Shown here: piece by piece, positions 34,259 through 43,774 of the stretch
Layout of the letters: the number at the start of each line of letters is the position of its first letter
How positions within the stretch are numbered: the first letter of the stretch is position 1
Assembly: GCA_021815405.1 (NCBI GenBank)
Contig: JAKAGV010000012.1
Coordinates: 112,335 to 176,334, forward strand
Direction of reading: 5' to 3'
DNA from: Bacteroidota bacterium
Lineage (GTDB): Bacteria > Bacteroidota > Ignavibacteria > Ignavibacteriales > Ignavibacteriaceae
Length of the DNA stretch: 64,000 bases
Position numbers and translations under genes: made by a program
The notes under the pieces: generated by a model
Databases searched by the model: none
The model's input: the letters and a program-made list of their open reading frames with translations, nothing else
What the model was told of the DNA's origin: nothing

Positions 34259-36571
34259 TCAAAACAAAGTGTCCATCTGTCCAGATTCATTTTTAGTGGT
34301 CGCGTTTTCATTTCCCTTAAAATTTATAAATCGATCACTCCCGGATTTTCTTTCAATAGTCTTTAATCCTTTGATTCTTCCTGCTTCCTTCAGCCAACGA
34401 GTAAATTTAGTCAATTTCAATTCCTCAAAATCATCATACTCTTTCTTAAACTCTTCTAGTAAAATTTTTCTATTATACTCAATTGTAAAATCAACGCTTT
34501 CAAAAAACTCCGCAAACTCTTCACAAGTCGAATCAATCAATTTTTTATTTTCAAGATTCACATGCGAACATTTTATTAATCCTTTATTCAAATACAGCTG
34601 CAAGCATCCAATCATATAATTCAAAAAATTATTCCACTCCGCATTACTCCATTCATCAAAAAATCTATGCCCGAACTCATCTATCGGTCTATGACTTTTA
34701 TTATAATGGTCCGAAAATTCAATAATAAATTGTCTATCCAAAGTTGAATCATCAGTTCCATCAATTGTGTAGTTACTTGAGATAATTATTTTCGGCGATT
34801 CATGAAAAGGAATAATTATTTCATTCTGATTTTTTCTCTCAACTGTTATATCATCTGTAATAACCGAAAACAGTTTATCAAAATTGAATTTCTTACTTAC
34901 ATCATTAAACTCAATTATCGCTGTATCAAGTGTAACCGACTGAAAAAGAAAATTCCGTGAAAAATTAAAATTCCTTCCATCCAGCCTAACAGTCTTTCTA
35001 AGCTTCCCGATTGCTTGTGCAACTAATCCTTTTCCGCTTCTTCCGTAAGCGCCGTCGCTCAATTTCTCATCAAGAAAAATTACTGCCTTTGCATTAGTCG
35101 AGTCTTTGTAATTATGCAGCAGATATCCGATCGCACTCCGGAGAGACAAAATTCTTTCTTCATCATTCTTACAAATATTCCTGATCAACAATTCAATTTC
35201 GGATTTATTATTTCCAATTTGATATTTCTTCTGTATTACTTGTTTATCCAAAATATATCCTTCCAGCTCTTCATATCGTTTTACTGCAATTTTGTTTTGT
35301 TCAATCTCAACAAAACAATTCACAAAAAACAAAAATCCTTTATCCTTCGTGTCCCTCAAAAACTCAAGCTGCTTTGTTTCAAGAAACTCAAGAAATCCAT
35401 TCACAAAATGCTGCCCAGCTCCCTTTATTATAGCATCTATTACTTTTGACTTTGGTGCATCTGTAAATATTTCATTATCTAAACTCTTTAAATAATTAAT
35501 TACAAAATCTTTGATATTGAAAATCTCAACTTCCCGTACAATATTTTTACTCACCTTCAACAAAATATATCCATGTTCCAGCTGCAGCTTACAAAAACCA
35601 TTTTCTTCAAGAAATCTTTTAAAGTTCTGCTTTGATATTTTCGTCTTATCATTCTCCATATACCAGAACTTAACAAACGGTTTTTGCCAGCCGTACTTCT
35701 CTGCAATATGATAAACACTTCCCAAGGTTATTCTTCCGTCATACCTCCGCAGCAGCTCATCAAACTTTTTATTTATTTCAAATTCAGAATCATGATAATA
35801 CTGATTACTTAAACTCATCTTCAAAAAATATTTTCGTCCTTCCTCACCAATTGTAACAAGACCAAATCCTATTCTATACCACTCTTCATAACATTTACCC
35901 GGAAGCTTCCCTCCCAAAAACTCAATTGCACTTTCTAATTTTTCTTTATCAAAACCAGCCGGTTCAAAAGTTCTTTTGCCTACAGCTAAGACTTCCTTTT
36001 CTTTTTCCAAATCGCAAAACTCTTCCAAACATTCAAGCAAAACTTCAGCGCTTATTTCTTTCGGCATCTCCTTTGGATCTTCATACATAAACTCATACAT
36101 CTTACCAATCTCATGAAAAGAATAAGGCAAGATTGTTTGAGCGCGGTTCCATCTCAATTCAATATGATCGCAAATATCAGATTGCTTAAGGCTCAATCTA
36201 TAAACACTCTTTGGTCCATTTAATTTTTTATGAAGCATTTCACTAACCTTAAACCAAATATGATAACCTTTACCGCTGCCGCTCTTAACTATCCATGAAT
36301 ATTTATCACCTAATCCCAACCGATTAGAAAACATTTCAACTATTTTCGGATCAGCTACCTTATCAAAATCCAAATTTCTAATTTCATTTATTCCGCATAT
36401 CCCGCCGATACCGGTTACTTCAGAATTCCATCCAAACTCCTCAACATCATTTTCGCTTTGTTCAATCAGCTGCCAGTTCTCCCAGGCAACAGTAGGTCTC
36501 TTGCCTTGCACCGGCAAAACATTAAACCCAAAAATTTTATTATAAACCTTCGCTAACTCTCTAAACTTCAT
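34259..36571 (-). CDS. Primase-polymerase / SF3-type helicase replication protein
   Basis: 770 residues. The N-terminus (about 1-150) resembles bifunctional Prim-Pol domains (VLPVQGKRPTVAW, RNLDFDK metal-site region, SGSGKGYHIWFKV). A PriCT_2-like region follows at about 210-295 (YEEWYRIGFGLVTIG, GSVYHIAEKYGW). The C-terminal half is a D5/SF3-like helicase with Walker A YGRSGKGLVAQAIGKL, AIIEFNDV as Walker B and ISSNYTIDGTDDSTLDRQFII as the sensor region. This primase-helicase architecture initiates replication of P4-type satellites, phages and plasmids. GGAGG lies 7 nt before the ATG. It suggests autonomous replication of the island after excision. Confidence 0.8.
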   Translation of the reverse strand: MKFRELAKVYNKIFGFNVLPVQGKRPTVAWENWQLIEQSENDVEEFGWNSEVTGIGGICGINEIRNLDFDKVADPKIVEMFSNRLGLGDKYSWIVKSGSGKGYHIWFKVSEMLHKKLNGPKSVYRLSLKQSDICDHIELRWNRAQTILPYSFHEIGKMYEFMYEDPKEMPKEISAEVLLECLEEFCDLEKEKEVLAVGKRTFEPAGFDKEKLESAIEFLGGKLPGKCYEEWYRIGFGLVTIGEEGRKYFLKMSLSNQYYHDSEFEINKKFDELLRRYDGRITLGSVYHIAEKYGWQKPFVKFWYMENDKTKISKQNFKRFLEENGFCKLQLEHGYILLKVSKNIVREVEIFNIKDFVINYLKSLDNEIFTDAPKSKVIDAIIKGAGQHFVNGFLEFLETKQLEFLRDTKDKGFLFFVNCFVEIEQNKIAVKRYEELEGYILDKQVIQKKYQIGNNKSEIELLIRNICKNDEERILSLRSAIGYLLHNYKDSTNAKAVIFLDEKLSDGAYGRSGKGLVAQAIGKLRKTVRLDGRNFNFSRNFLFQSVTLDTAIIEFNDVSKKFNFDKLFSVITDDITVERKNQNEIIIPFHESPKIIISSNYTIDGTDDSTLDRQFIIEFSDHYNKSHRPIDEFGHRFFDEWSNAEWNNFLNYMIGCLQLYLNKGLIKCSHVNLENKKLIDSTCEEFAEFFESVDFTIEYNRKILLEEFKKEYDDFEELKLTKFTRWLKEAGRIKGLKTIERKSGSDRFINFKGNENATTKNESGQMDTLF

Positions 36572-36736
36572 CTTTTTTCCTCCAAATTGTTTTAATTTGT
36601 TTTAATCAGTGTAATCTGTGAAATCTGTGTCTCGTAAATCGACAATCGCCATTCGAAATTCCTTACGAAATAGGGTAGGTTTCAGCCGCTTTTTTCATTT
36701 ATAGGCTTCGATCTTAACCATACCACTATATAATCC

Positions 36737-36997
36737 CTACTCAAAGTAAAGCACCCCCTCAGAATCGATTTTCGCCGATTTCCCTGTAATAGATTTTGAC
36801 GCTTGTTTAGCCTTGTCCGGTCTCGAAAATTCGCAGCTAAAAATCCAAAGCCCTGTCCCGGTAACAGGATCTTTATTCACCGCAAACCCACACAAACGAA
36901 ATCCATTTCTTCTCTTCATTTTCTTTGCAGCTTCTTTATCATCCGTTTGAACTTTATAAAATTTCTTTCCTCTTTCTTCCTGCCACAAATAAGTCAT
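36737..36997 (-). CDS. Small protein of unknown function in the element
   Basis: About 86 residues starting MTYLWQEERGKKFYKVQ. The frame is open to 37045, but AGGAG stands 7 nt before the ATG at 36995-36997, which is therefore preferred. The protein is basic, with FRLCGFAVNKDPVTGTGLWIFSCEF as its most conserved-looking part. It lies between the recombinase and the primase-helicase, in the same direction. No family was recognised. Confidence 0.5.
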   Translation of the reverse strand: MTYLWQEERGKKFYKVQTDDKEAAKKMKRRNGFRLCGFAVNKDPVTGTGLWIFSCEFSRPDKAKQASKSITGKSAKIDSEGVLYFE

Positions 36998-37081
36998 TTT
37001 AAACTCCTTTCTATTCCAACTATCAAATGAATATTTGTTTTTCAAATTCTAGCAGCTTGTACCCTGCATCCAGCTTCCATC

Positions 37082-38068
37082 TTACAACACACTTATTGCT
37101 TTTCTAAGAGTTTCCAAATTCAAATGACTATAAATTTCTGTTGTTGCTATGGAGCTGTGCCCTAATAATTCTTTTATAGTATTCAACGCTACACCCTTCT
37201 GTGCAAGGTTAGATGCAAACGAATGTCTTAGTGAATGAAAATGAATTGATTTGTCAATTCCCGCTTTCTTACAAGCAGACTTAAATCTCTTTGTAAAATA
37301 ATCTCCGGTAAATTTTTTACCTCTACCATTACAAAACACATATTCAAATATCTTCTTTCGCGAAAATTTTGCATTCTGAATTTTTAAGAATATTTGTAAT
37401 GCTTCTTCGCATATAGGAATAAACCTTTGCTTTCTTCCCTTTGTAGTATATTCTTCATCGCCTACGGTAATTGTTAATGTATTTAGATTTACATTCTTCC
37501 ATCTAAGATTAATAATCTCATCGCGCCTCATACCTGTATAAAAACCCATTTCAATTACATCCCTTACAACTTCATTTTCTATCTTGCTGCTTATAACAGA
37601 AAGCTGTTTGCTGTCAATATATGCCGGTGCTGTCTTTTGTCTCTTGGGTAACTTTATTTTTGTGAAGTAATTCTCCTTTACATATCCCCAATCTTTTGCC
37701 TTATTGAAAGCAGCTTTCAAATTCATATAATAAACTACGTAACCATACCCGTTGCGGCTTGCGTTATTTTTGTTCGATTTTACTTTTTGCTGTAGGTACA
37801 TTATTAAAGATTCAATATCCTTCATATTAATACTTCCAATTGCTTTTTGCGGCTTGAAATATTTTTCCAAATACGTTAATGCTATAGAAACAGATCTGTA
37901 ATAAGAAGCCGATCTATTATTCTTAATAAGTATTTTATATTCCTCAATAAACACCCGCAGCGTTACAATTTCTTTTGCAGTTGACTCAGTACTCAAAGAC
38001 ATTAAGACTTTCAACTTCTCAACATCCTCCATACTTAATTTTTCTAACAAACTTGTTAATCCATCCAT
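37082..38068 (-). CDS. Second tyrosine recombinase
   Basis: 328 residues: SAM-like N-terminal domain, then catalytic TGMRRDEIINLRW, HFHSLRHSFASNLA and LGHSSIATTEIYSHL with all R-H-R-H-Y residues. It is related to the first integrase in this element (both use an IHFHxLRHSFAS block). It is transcribed in the opposite direction to the first, in the replication module. It may serve dimer resolution or be the integrase of an older element. Confidence 0.92.
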   Translation of the reverse strand: MDGLTSLLEKLSMEDVEKLKVLMSLSTESTAKEIVTLRVFIEEYKILIKNNRSASYYRSVSIALTYLEKYFKPQKAIGSINMKDIESLIMYLQQKVKSNKNNASRNGYGYVVYYMNLKAAFNKAKDWGYVKENYFTKIKLPKRQKTAPAYIDSKQLSVISSKIENEVVRDVIEMGFYTGMRRDEIINLRWKNVNLNTLTITVGDEEYTTKGRKQRFIPICEEALQIFLKIQNAKFSRKKIFEYVFCNGRGKKFTGDYFTKRFKSACKKAGIDKSIHFHSLRHSFASNLAQKGVALNTIKELLGHSSIATTEIYSHLNLETLRKAISVL

Positions 38069-38143
38069 ATTTCAAATAATTTTTTATTTTGAATTTTTAA
38101 TTGACTTACATTCTTCATTCAACAATCTACATTCATCTTTCTC

Positions 38144-38542
38144 TTACGGCGGCTTCGTTTCCTCATCAAACATTTCCTTCTGATTTTCCCCGGTCTCCAT
38201 TTCTTTTAATTCTTCATTCGACAATCGTCCTTCGTCATTCGACATTCCAGAATCATCATTCTTCATTCCTAATTCTTCATTCTTCAATCCTAATTCTTCA
38301 TTCGACAATCGACATTCTTCATTCCTGCAAATCCACTCATCCAACTCCTCCTTAAAAAAATATAGATACTTCCCCGCTGGCTTATGAAATGGAATCTTTC
38401 TTTGACTTGTATACTTGTAGAGTTGTGAATTCGATATGCTTAAATATTGTGCTGCTTGGTTTAGGTTTAGTAGATCGCTTTGCTTTCCCCTCAACAGATT
38501 TTCAATCTCTTTCAGCCTCAGTAAAATTTCCTGCTCGTGCAT
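38144..38542 (-). CDS. Helix-turn-helix (excisionase-like) protein with repeat-derived tail
   Basis: 132 residues. Residues 20-72 form a MerR/HTH_17-type DNA-binding fold (LLNLNQAAQYLSISNSQLYK, RKIPFHKPAGKYLYFFKEEL, DEWI), as in excisionases. The last about 60 residues are made of NEELGLKN/NEELGMKN/NDEGRLSN units. The DNA there (38205-38325) is a run of related ATTCTTCATTC(GAC)AATC words, so the tail is a translated repeat array. AAGGAG precedes the ATG by 8 nt. Located upstream of the second recombinase gene, it may direct excision. Confidence 0.75.
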   Translation of the reverse strand: MHEQEILLRLKEIENLLRGKQSDLLNLNQAAQYLSISNSQLYKYTSQRKIPFHKPAGKYLYFFKEELDEWICRNEECRLSNEELGLKNEELGMKNDDSGMSNDEGRLSNEELKEMETGENQKEMFDEETKPP

Positions 38543-38614
38543 CGTTGATACTCCTTATTTTTCTGAGTACCAACTAAATAAAAATAAAATTTAAAATTCA
38601 TTATATTCATGATA

Positions 38615-39379
38615 TCATGTTTTTTGCATTTCCTCCAGGCTCTTAATAATTTCTTCCAGAGCATAATCTTTATCATGAAAGCTTTTTTTGCATAAAGTAA
38701 TTACAAACCTTAAAAGCGCTTCACTGTTGGATGAGCTTCCATCCTTCTTTAGTTGGTACTTGATCGAATTGTATCTCTTTACAAACAGATATTTATCTGC
38801 AGGCTCGCTGAAAAATAATTCTGCAATATCTTTTACTGGCGTTCTACTCCAGATTACTGCTTCCTCTTTCATTGCTTCAAATATTCTTACAATATCCGTC
38901 ATTCCGGATTCTGCCTTAATCCTATTACCTGTACCCACTGTCGCCTTTTCTGCATTGCTTTCCGTAGTTTCAACTACGGCTACGTCATCTTCAAGCACTC
39001 CCTTTATATTCCTCATGCCTTCGATTACGTTTTTAATATCTCTTACTATATTACTTCCTGCCCTTGAAACCAGGTAGTACCTTCTTTCTTCCCTTACTAC
39101 CTTACTAGATGCCCCCTGATGTAATTCACCTCCTACGCCTAAAAACCAGATCAAATTTTCATCAATATCTTGTTCCAGCTTCTTTATGAAATTTTCATCT
39201 AAATATTTAACATCTAATTTCTCTACTAGTTCAATAATCCTTTTGCAATCGCTTATTATTTTTTTAAGATATATAACCTTTTCGCCTTTTGTTTTCTGCT
39301 TTTCACACGTATTAAGAATCTTTTCTATTGTAAATTTTTCTTTTCTTGATAGGCTGTTTTGATTTGCATTGTCATTCAT
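38615..39379 (-). CDS. Hypothetical protein of the element
   Basis: 254 residues, largely helical, with GAGG upstream of the ATG. N-terminal part: KEKFTIEKILNTCEKQKTKG and an I/L-rich helix. The middle LEDDVAVVETTESN looks like a flexible linker. C-terminal part: SRTPVKDIAELFFSEPADKY then KRYNSIKYQLKKDGSSSN. No known domain was recognised. It lies between radC and the excisionase-like gene in the same direction and probably belongs to the replication or transfer module. The C-terminal part somewhat resembles regulators of Bacteroides mobile elements, but I do not claim that. Confidence 0.5.
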   Translation of the reverse strand: MNDNANQNSLSRKEKFTIEKILNTCEKQKTKGEKVIYLKKIISDCKRIIELVEKLDVKYLDENFIKKLEQDIDENLIWFLGVGGELHQGASSKVVREERRYYLVSRAGSNIVRDIKNVIEGMRNIKGVLEDDVAVVETTESNAEKATVGTGNRIKAESGMTDIVRIFEAMKEEAVIWSRTPVKDIAELFFSEPADKYLFVKRYNSIKYQLKKDGSSSNSEALLRFVITLCKKSFHDKDYALEEIIKSLEEMQKT

Positions 39380-39417
39380 ATTATCCTCTTTTTTAGGCGT
39401 TAAACCACAACCAACAT

Positions 39418-40218
39418 TTATAAAATCCCTTGCTCTCTGTAACTAAAATAACCTTCGCTTGCAATTATTATATGGTCCTGCAAATCTATTTCTACAACCT
39501 TAAGTGCTTCAGCTATTTTTATTGTAATTTTATCATCGTACCCGGATGGTTCCGGAACACCGCTCGGATGATTATGTGCAACTATAACAGATGTACTTTC
39601 ATACTTAAGAGCCGCTGCTACAATATTTCTAATATTTAAAATTGATTCATTTACTGTGCCTTCACTTACTAATTCTTTATGAACCAATTTATTCTGTGAA
39701 TTCAGATATAACACTTTCACAACTTCATTTTTGTAACTTCCAATTACTGCCCTAAAATATTTTACTGTTTGGTCAAGACTTATAAACTGAATTTCATTCT
39801 TTTCAACCTGGTCTTCAAAATAAAATTTTATATACTCACTTAAAACTTTAAGGTATGTTGCTGATTGTCTGCCTAAGCCGCCTATTTGTTCTAACTCTTT
39901 TGTATCTGCAGATAATATTCTTTTATGCGATCCGAAACTTTTAAGTAGATTCTTAGATAACCCCTTAGTGTCTTTTCTTGGAATTGCATAAGTCAATAAT
40001 AATTCCAAAACTTCATAATTATTAAAGCCCTCAAACTTGGATTTTTCAAATCGTGTTCTAAGTCTTTCCCTATGTCCCGCGTTTGTATCTTCAGCCGGGA
40101 GCTTGAGCCTGCTGTTCATCAGGCTCTGGAGTAGATTAGCCTCAGATTTTAATTCCGGTGACTCTTTTAATGAATCAAAATTATTCCTAACTTTTTCCGG
40201 TTTGCTCTCAGTATACAT
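39418..40218 (-). CDS. radC: RadC-family JAB/MPN protein
   Basis: 266 residues: N-terminal helix-hairpin-helix region (LEQIGGLGRQSATYLKVLSE) and a JAMM metalloprotease-like domain with AHNHPSGVPEPSGYDDKIT, carrying the HxH...SxxxxD zinc ligands. RadC proteins are common in phages, ICEs and islands. They were once linked to DNA repair but their activity is unsettled. The C-terminus is DHIIIASEGYFSYREQGIL, as is usual. First gene of the minus-strand module. Confidence 0.88.
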   Translation of the reverse strand: MYTESKPEKVRNNFDSLKESPELKSEANLLQSLMNSRLKLPAEDTNAGHRERLRTRFEKSKFEGFNNYEVLELLLTYAIPRKDTKGLSKNLLKSFGSHKRILSADTKELEQIGGLGRQSATYLKVLSEYIKFYFEDQVEKNEIQFISLDQTVKYFRAVIGSYKNEVVKVLYLNSQNKLVHKELVSEGTVNESILNIRNIVAAALKYESTSVIVAHNHPSGVPEPSGYDDKITIKIAEALKVVEIDLQDHIIIASEGYFSYREQGIL

Positions 40219-40837
40219 TTTATATCCTGCCAGTTATGATTTTAAAATATTACAATATTTTCCTTACAGGTCTATCTAAAAAGTAATTGTCTATTAAATA
40301 ATCTGCGCAAATCCGCAAATATCTGCATTATCCGCGTTCTATTTTTCTCAAAAATTTTACTTTTAAGAAAACCTAAAAGGCATGCAATCAAATCAAATTA
40401 TTTTTTATTCTTAGGAAGTCAAATCCATCTAATCAAATAGCAGCCCGCTTACAAACCCTTATTCAGTAATTCAGCATAATCCCGTAACATTTTCTACAAC
40501 CACTTAATTTTTCCCAATTCAATAAATTATAACAAAAAAAAATAAACCAAACTCTTATAAATTCAAAGGTTCAGCACATGTTTTTTATCTATCAATTAAT
40601 CGTACTCCATTAACTCTTTACTCCTTTCGCTTTACCCTTTGCTCTCTGCGCTTTGCTCTATGCGCTCTGCTGCATTTTCTTCTCCATACCTATTCAAATT
40701 CAACAACAAAGTTCCCTCCATTTCAATTAAATTATTTTTAACCTACTGTTTCACCTTTTTATAAATTTTAGTAATATATACTCATGAAAATCAATTACTT
40801 AGTAAAAATATAAAACTTAAAGGGGTTGCAGTCTTAA
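40219..40837. other. Divergent intergenic region between radC and the defence operon
   Basis: No gene. The stretch 40618-40680 contains CTTTGCTC/TGCGCTCTGC words in tandem-like order (a pyrimidine-rich repeat). The remainder is very AT-rich and should carry promoters for radC (leftward) and the SNF2 helicase operon (rightward). Confidence 0.4.
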
Positions 40838-40885
40838 ATGCTTAACCAAAATAATTCTTTAATTCAAAACACAATACCTTCATGA
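40838..40885 (+). other. Possible leader peptide ORF coupled to the SNF2 helicase
   Basis: ATG at 40838 opens a 15-codon frame (MLNQNNSLIQNTIPS) whose TGA at 40883-40885 overlaps the helicase ATG at 40882 as ATGA. AAAGGGG stands about 10 nt before the first ATG, whereas the helicase ATG lacks its own site. This suggests translation reaches the helicase through the short frame. Confidence 0.4.
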
Positions 40886-43755
40886 ACATTACTCCCTATC
40901 ATGCAAAGTACTTCGCTTATGAACTAACAAAACGTAGTCCCTCAAATAACATACAAAAATTTGCCGCCACACTTCTCGATGCACAAGTAGATCTAAATCC
41001 TCACCAGGTTGAAGCTGCGCTTTTTGCTTTTCGATCTCCGCTTTCTACTGGCGCAATTTTAGCTGATGAAGTAGGTCTTGGTAAAACTATTGAAGCCGGA
41101 TTAGTTATATCTCAAAAATGGGCTGAACGGAAAAGAAAAATCTTAATCATTGTACCTTCAAATTTAAGGAAACAATGGTATCAAGAGCTTAGCGATAAAT
41201 TTTATCTCTCTTCCGTTATTTTAGAATCTCAATCTTTCAATGAGCAAATTAAAAAGAGAAATCTAAATCCTTTCCATCAAGATGAAATTATTATTTGTTC
41301 CTATCACTTCGCTAGAAGTAAAGAATCCTATATTCAACAAATCAATTGGGACCTTGTAGTAATAGACGAAGCTCATCGCTTACGAAACGTTTATAAGCCT
41401 CAAAATAAAATTGCTAATTCTATCAAAGCTTCTGTTGCCAATTCTCCTAAAATTCTTTTAACTGCTACACCGCTTCAAAATTCTCTTCTCGAATTATTTG
41501 GTCTTGTCAGCATAATTGATGAATACACTTTTGGTGATATTAAAAGTTTCAAAAATCAATTCCTTAAATTAGTAGAGAACGACAACTTCGATGATTTAAA
41601 AGCAAGATTGCAGCCGGTTTGTAAAAGAACCCTCCGACGCCAAGTTTTGGAATACATCAAGTACACTAATCGTATTCCTATAACACAAGAATTTATTCCT
41701 ACCGAAGAAGAGCACCAATTATATAATTTAGTTTCTGAATATCTTCAAAAGCCCAATCTCTTTGCCTTACCTGCAAGTCAAAGACAGTTGATGACTCTTA
41801 TCTTAAGAAAACTTTTAGCTTCTTCATCTTATGCTATCGCCGGTACTTTGGAATCTCTTAAAAATAAGCTTGAGCTAAAAGTAGAACTTCATAATAACCC
41901 CGCTTTATTTGATGAGCAACTTTCTAACGAATTCGAAACTCTAGATGAATTGAGTGATGAATGGACTGATGAAGAAAACCCAACTGAAAATCAAGATCAC
42001 CATTTAACAGATGACGAGCTAAAAGAAATTAAACAAGAAATTGAACAGCTAAAAGAATTTTTCAAGCTTGCAAACTCTATTCAGAAGAACTCAAAGGGTG
42101 AATCCTTACTAACTGCCCTGGAGTTAGGCTTTGCTGAAACTGAACAAAAAGGCGGTAAACGTAAAGCTGTAATCTTTACTGAGTCAAGACGTACTCAAAT
42201 TTATTTGAAAGAACTCCTGGAAAATTCCCGCTACGCCGATAAGGTAATCCTGTTTAATGGTTCCAATAATGATTTGGAATCAAAGCGCATCTATCAAGCT
42301 TGGTTAGATAAATATAATGGTACCGACAAAGTTACCGGTTCTCGAACTGCCGATACAAGAGAAGCTATTGTAGAATACTTCCGTGACTATGCGGAAATTA
42401 TGATTGCTACTGAAGCTGCCGCCGAAGGTATCAATCTCCAATTTTGCTCTTTAGTAGTAAACTATGACTTGCCCTGGAACCCGCAGCGTATTGAACAACG
42501 AATTGGCAGATGTCATCGTTATGGACAAAAGTATGATGTCGTGGTAGTTAATTTCCTGAACAGAATAAATGCTGCTGATCAGAGAGTCTTTCAATTACTA
42601 TCGGAAAAATTTAGATTATTCAGCGGTTTGTTCGGCGCAAGTGATGAAGTTCTCGGCACTATTGAATCCGGCGTCGATTTCGAAAAACGCATTGCGGCTA
42701 TTTATCAAAATTGTAGAACAGAAGAAGAGATACAAAATGCTTTCGATGAATTACAAAGAGAAATGGAAACCGAGATCGTTGAAAATATTTCACAAATAAA
42801 GGCAAACCTGCTCGAAAATTTCGATGAAGAAGTTCACGAAAAATTAAGAATAAACCTTGAAGAGAGTAAGTTCTATCTTAACAAGTATGAAAATTGGCTT
42901 TGGCAATTAACTAAATATTATCTTGAACCTTATGCGAAATTTGATCACACTGAAGGTTCATTCGATTTAACCGACAATCCTTTCCCGGAAGAACAAATTC
43001 ATCCTGGTCCTTATAAAATTGGTAAGAATATTGACGATGCAAATACTTATCGCATCGGGCACCCTTTAGCTCAGCATATAATTAAGAAGTGCAAAGAATA
43101 TCCTTCCGAAAATTCCGAACTGGTTTTTAATTACAGTTCTTCAAGTAAAAAGATTTCAATTCTAGAACCGCTCTTAAGTCATTCCGGATGGTTAACATTA
43201 TCTATGCTTACTATTTCTTCATTTGAAGTAGAAGATCACTTAATTCTATCCGCTGTTACTAATGATGGTGCTGAGTTGGAATCGGAACAATGTATCCGTT
43301 TATTTTCTCTGCCTGCTGAGGTTAATGCTTTTACTATCCAGCCTTCGGATGAAATAATTCTTATCCTAAATAACATTAAGGGCAAAAGTCAATCTGAAAT
43401 TCTTAATATCAACACTGAAAGAAATTCAGAGTTTTTTGATCTTGAAATGAACAAGCTTGACAACTGGGCTGAGGATAAAAAGAACAGCCTGGAAATTGAA
43501 TTGAAAGAGCTTGATAAAGATATTAAATCACGAAAAACAGAATCTAAAAAAATTCTTAATCTCGAAGAAAAAGTTAAAGCTCAAAGACAAATAAAAGAGT
43601 TTGAGAAAAAAAGAAACGAGCTTCGCCTTGAGCTATTTAAGTCTCAAGATGAAGTTGACCGGCGTAAAGAAGATTTAATCTCCGGTATCGAAAAAAGATT
43701 GAAGCAAAATCTTGTTGTTAATAAACTTTTTATAATTAAGTGGAAATTAGTTTAA
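40882..43755 (+). CDS. SNF2-family DEAD/DEAH helicase of a restriction/defence locus
   Basis: 957 residues: SNF2 N-terminal ATPase with LADEVGLGKTIEAGLV (Walker A, 60-76) and VVIDEAHRLRN (DEAH, 162-165), LLTATPLQNS, and helicase C with VIFTESRRTQIYLKELL, IATEAAAEGINLQFC and LPWNPQRIEQRIGRCHRYGQ. The last 110 residues are strongly coiled coil. RapA/DrmD-like SNF2 proteins translocate on double-stranded DNA. The RmuC gene begins 19 bp downstream and type III mod/res genes follow, so it is read as part of a defence operon. Confidence 0.9.
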   Translation: MNITPYHAKYFAYELTKRSPSNNIQKFAATLLDAQVDLNPHQVEAALFAFRSPLSTGAILADEVGLGKTIEAGLVISQKWAERKRKILIIVPSNLRKQWYQELSDKFYLSSVILESQSFNEQIKKRNLNPFHQDEIIICSYHFARSKESYIQQINWDLVVIDEAHRLRNVYKPQNKIANSIKASVANSPKILLTATPLQNSLLELFGLVSIIDEYTFGDIKSFKNQFLKLVENDNFDDLKARLQPVCKRTLRRQVLEYIKYTNRIPITQEFIPTEEEHQLYNLVSEYLQKPNLFALPASQRQLMTLILRKLLASSSYAIAGTLESLKNKLELKVELHNNPALFDEQLSNEFETLDELSDEWTDEENPTENQDHHLTDDELKEIKQEIEQLKEFFKLANSIQKNSKGESLLTALELGFAETEQKGGKRKAVIFTESRRTQIYLKELLENSRYADKVILFNGSNNDLESKRIYQAWLDKYNGTDKVTGSRTADTREAIVEYFRDYAEIMIATEAAAEGINLQFCSLVVNYDLPWNPQRIEQRIGRCHRYGQKYDVVVVNFLNRINAADQRVFQLLSEKFRLFSGLFGASDEVLGTIESGVDFEKRIAAIYQNCRTEEEIQNAFDELQREMETEIVENISQIKANLLENFDEEVHEKLRINLEESKFYLNKYENWLWQLTKYYLEPYAKFDHTEGSFDLTDNPFPEEQIHPGPYKIGKNIDDANTYRIGHPLAQHIIKKCKEYPSENSELVFNYSSSSKKISILEPLLSHSGWLTLSMLTISSFEVEDHLILSAVTNDGAELESEQCIRLFSLPAEVNAFTIQPSDEIILILNNIKGKSQSEILNINTERNSEFFDLEMNKLDNWAEDKKNSLEIELKELDKDIKSRKTESKKILNLEEKVKAQRQIKEFEKKRNELRLELFKSQDEVDRRKEDLISGIEKRLKQNLVVNKLFIIKWKLV

Positions 43756-43774
43756 TTTTTAAGAGGAGAACAAA

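Noticed and set aside
38105..38330. Short repeats reminiscent of a CRISPR array
   Set aside because: Units are 10-20 bp, degenerate and without constant spacers; half of the array is translated as the tail of the excisionase-like protein, and no cas genes are present.
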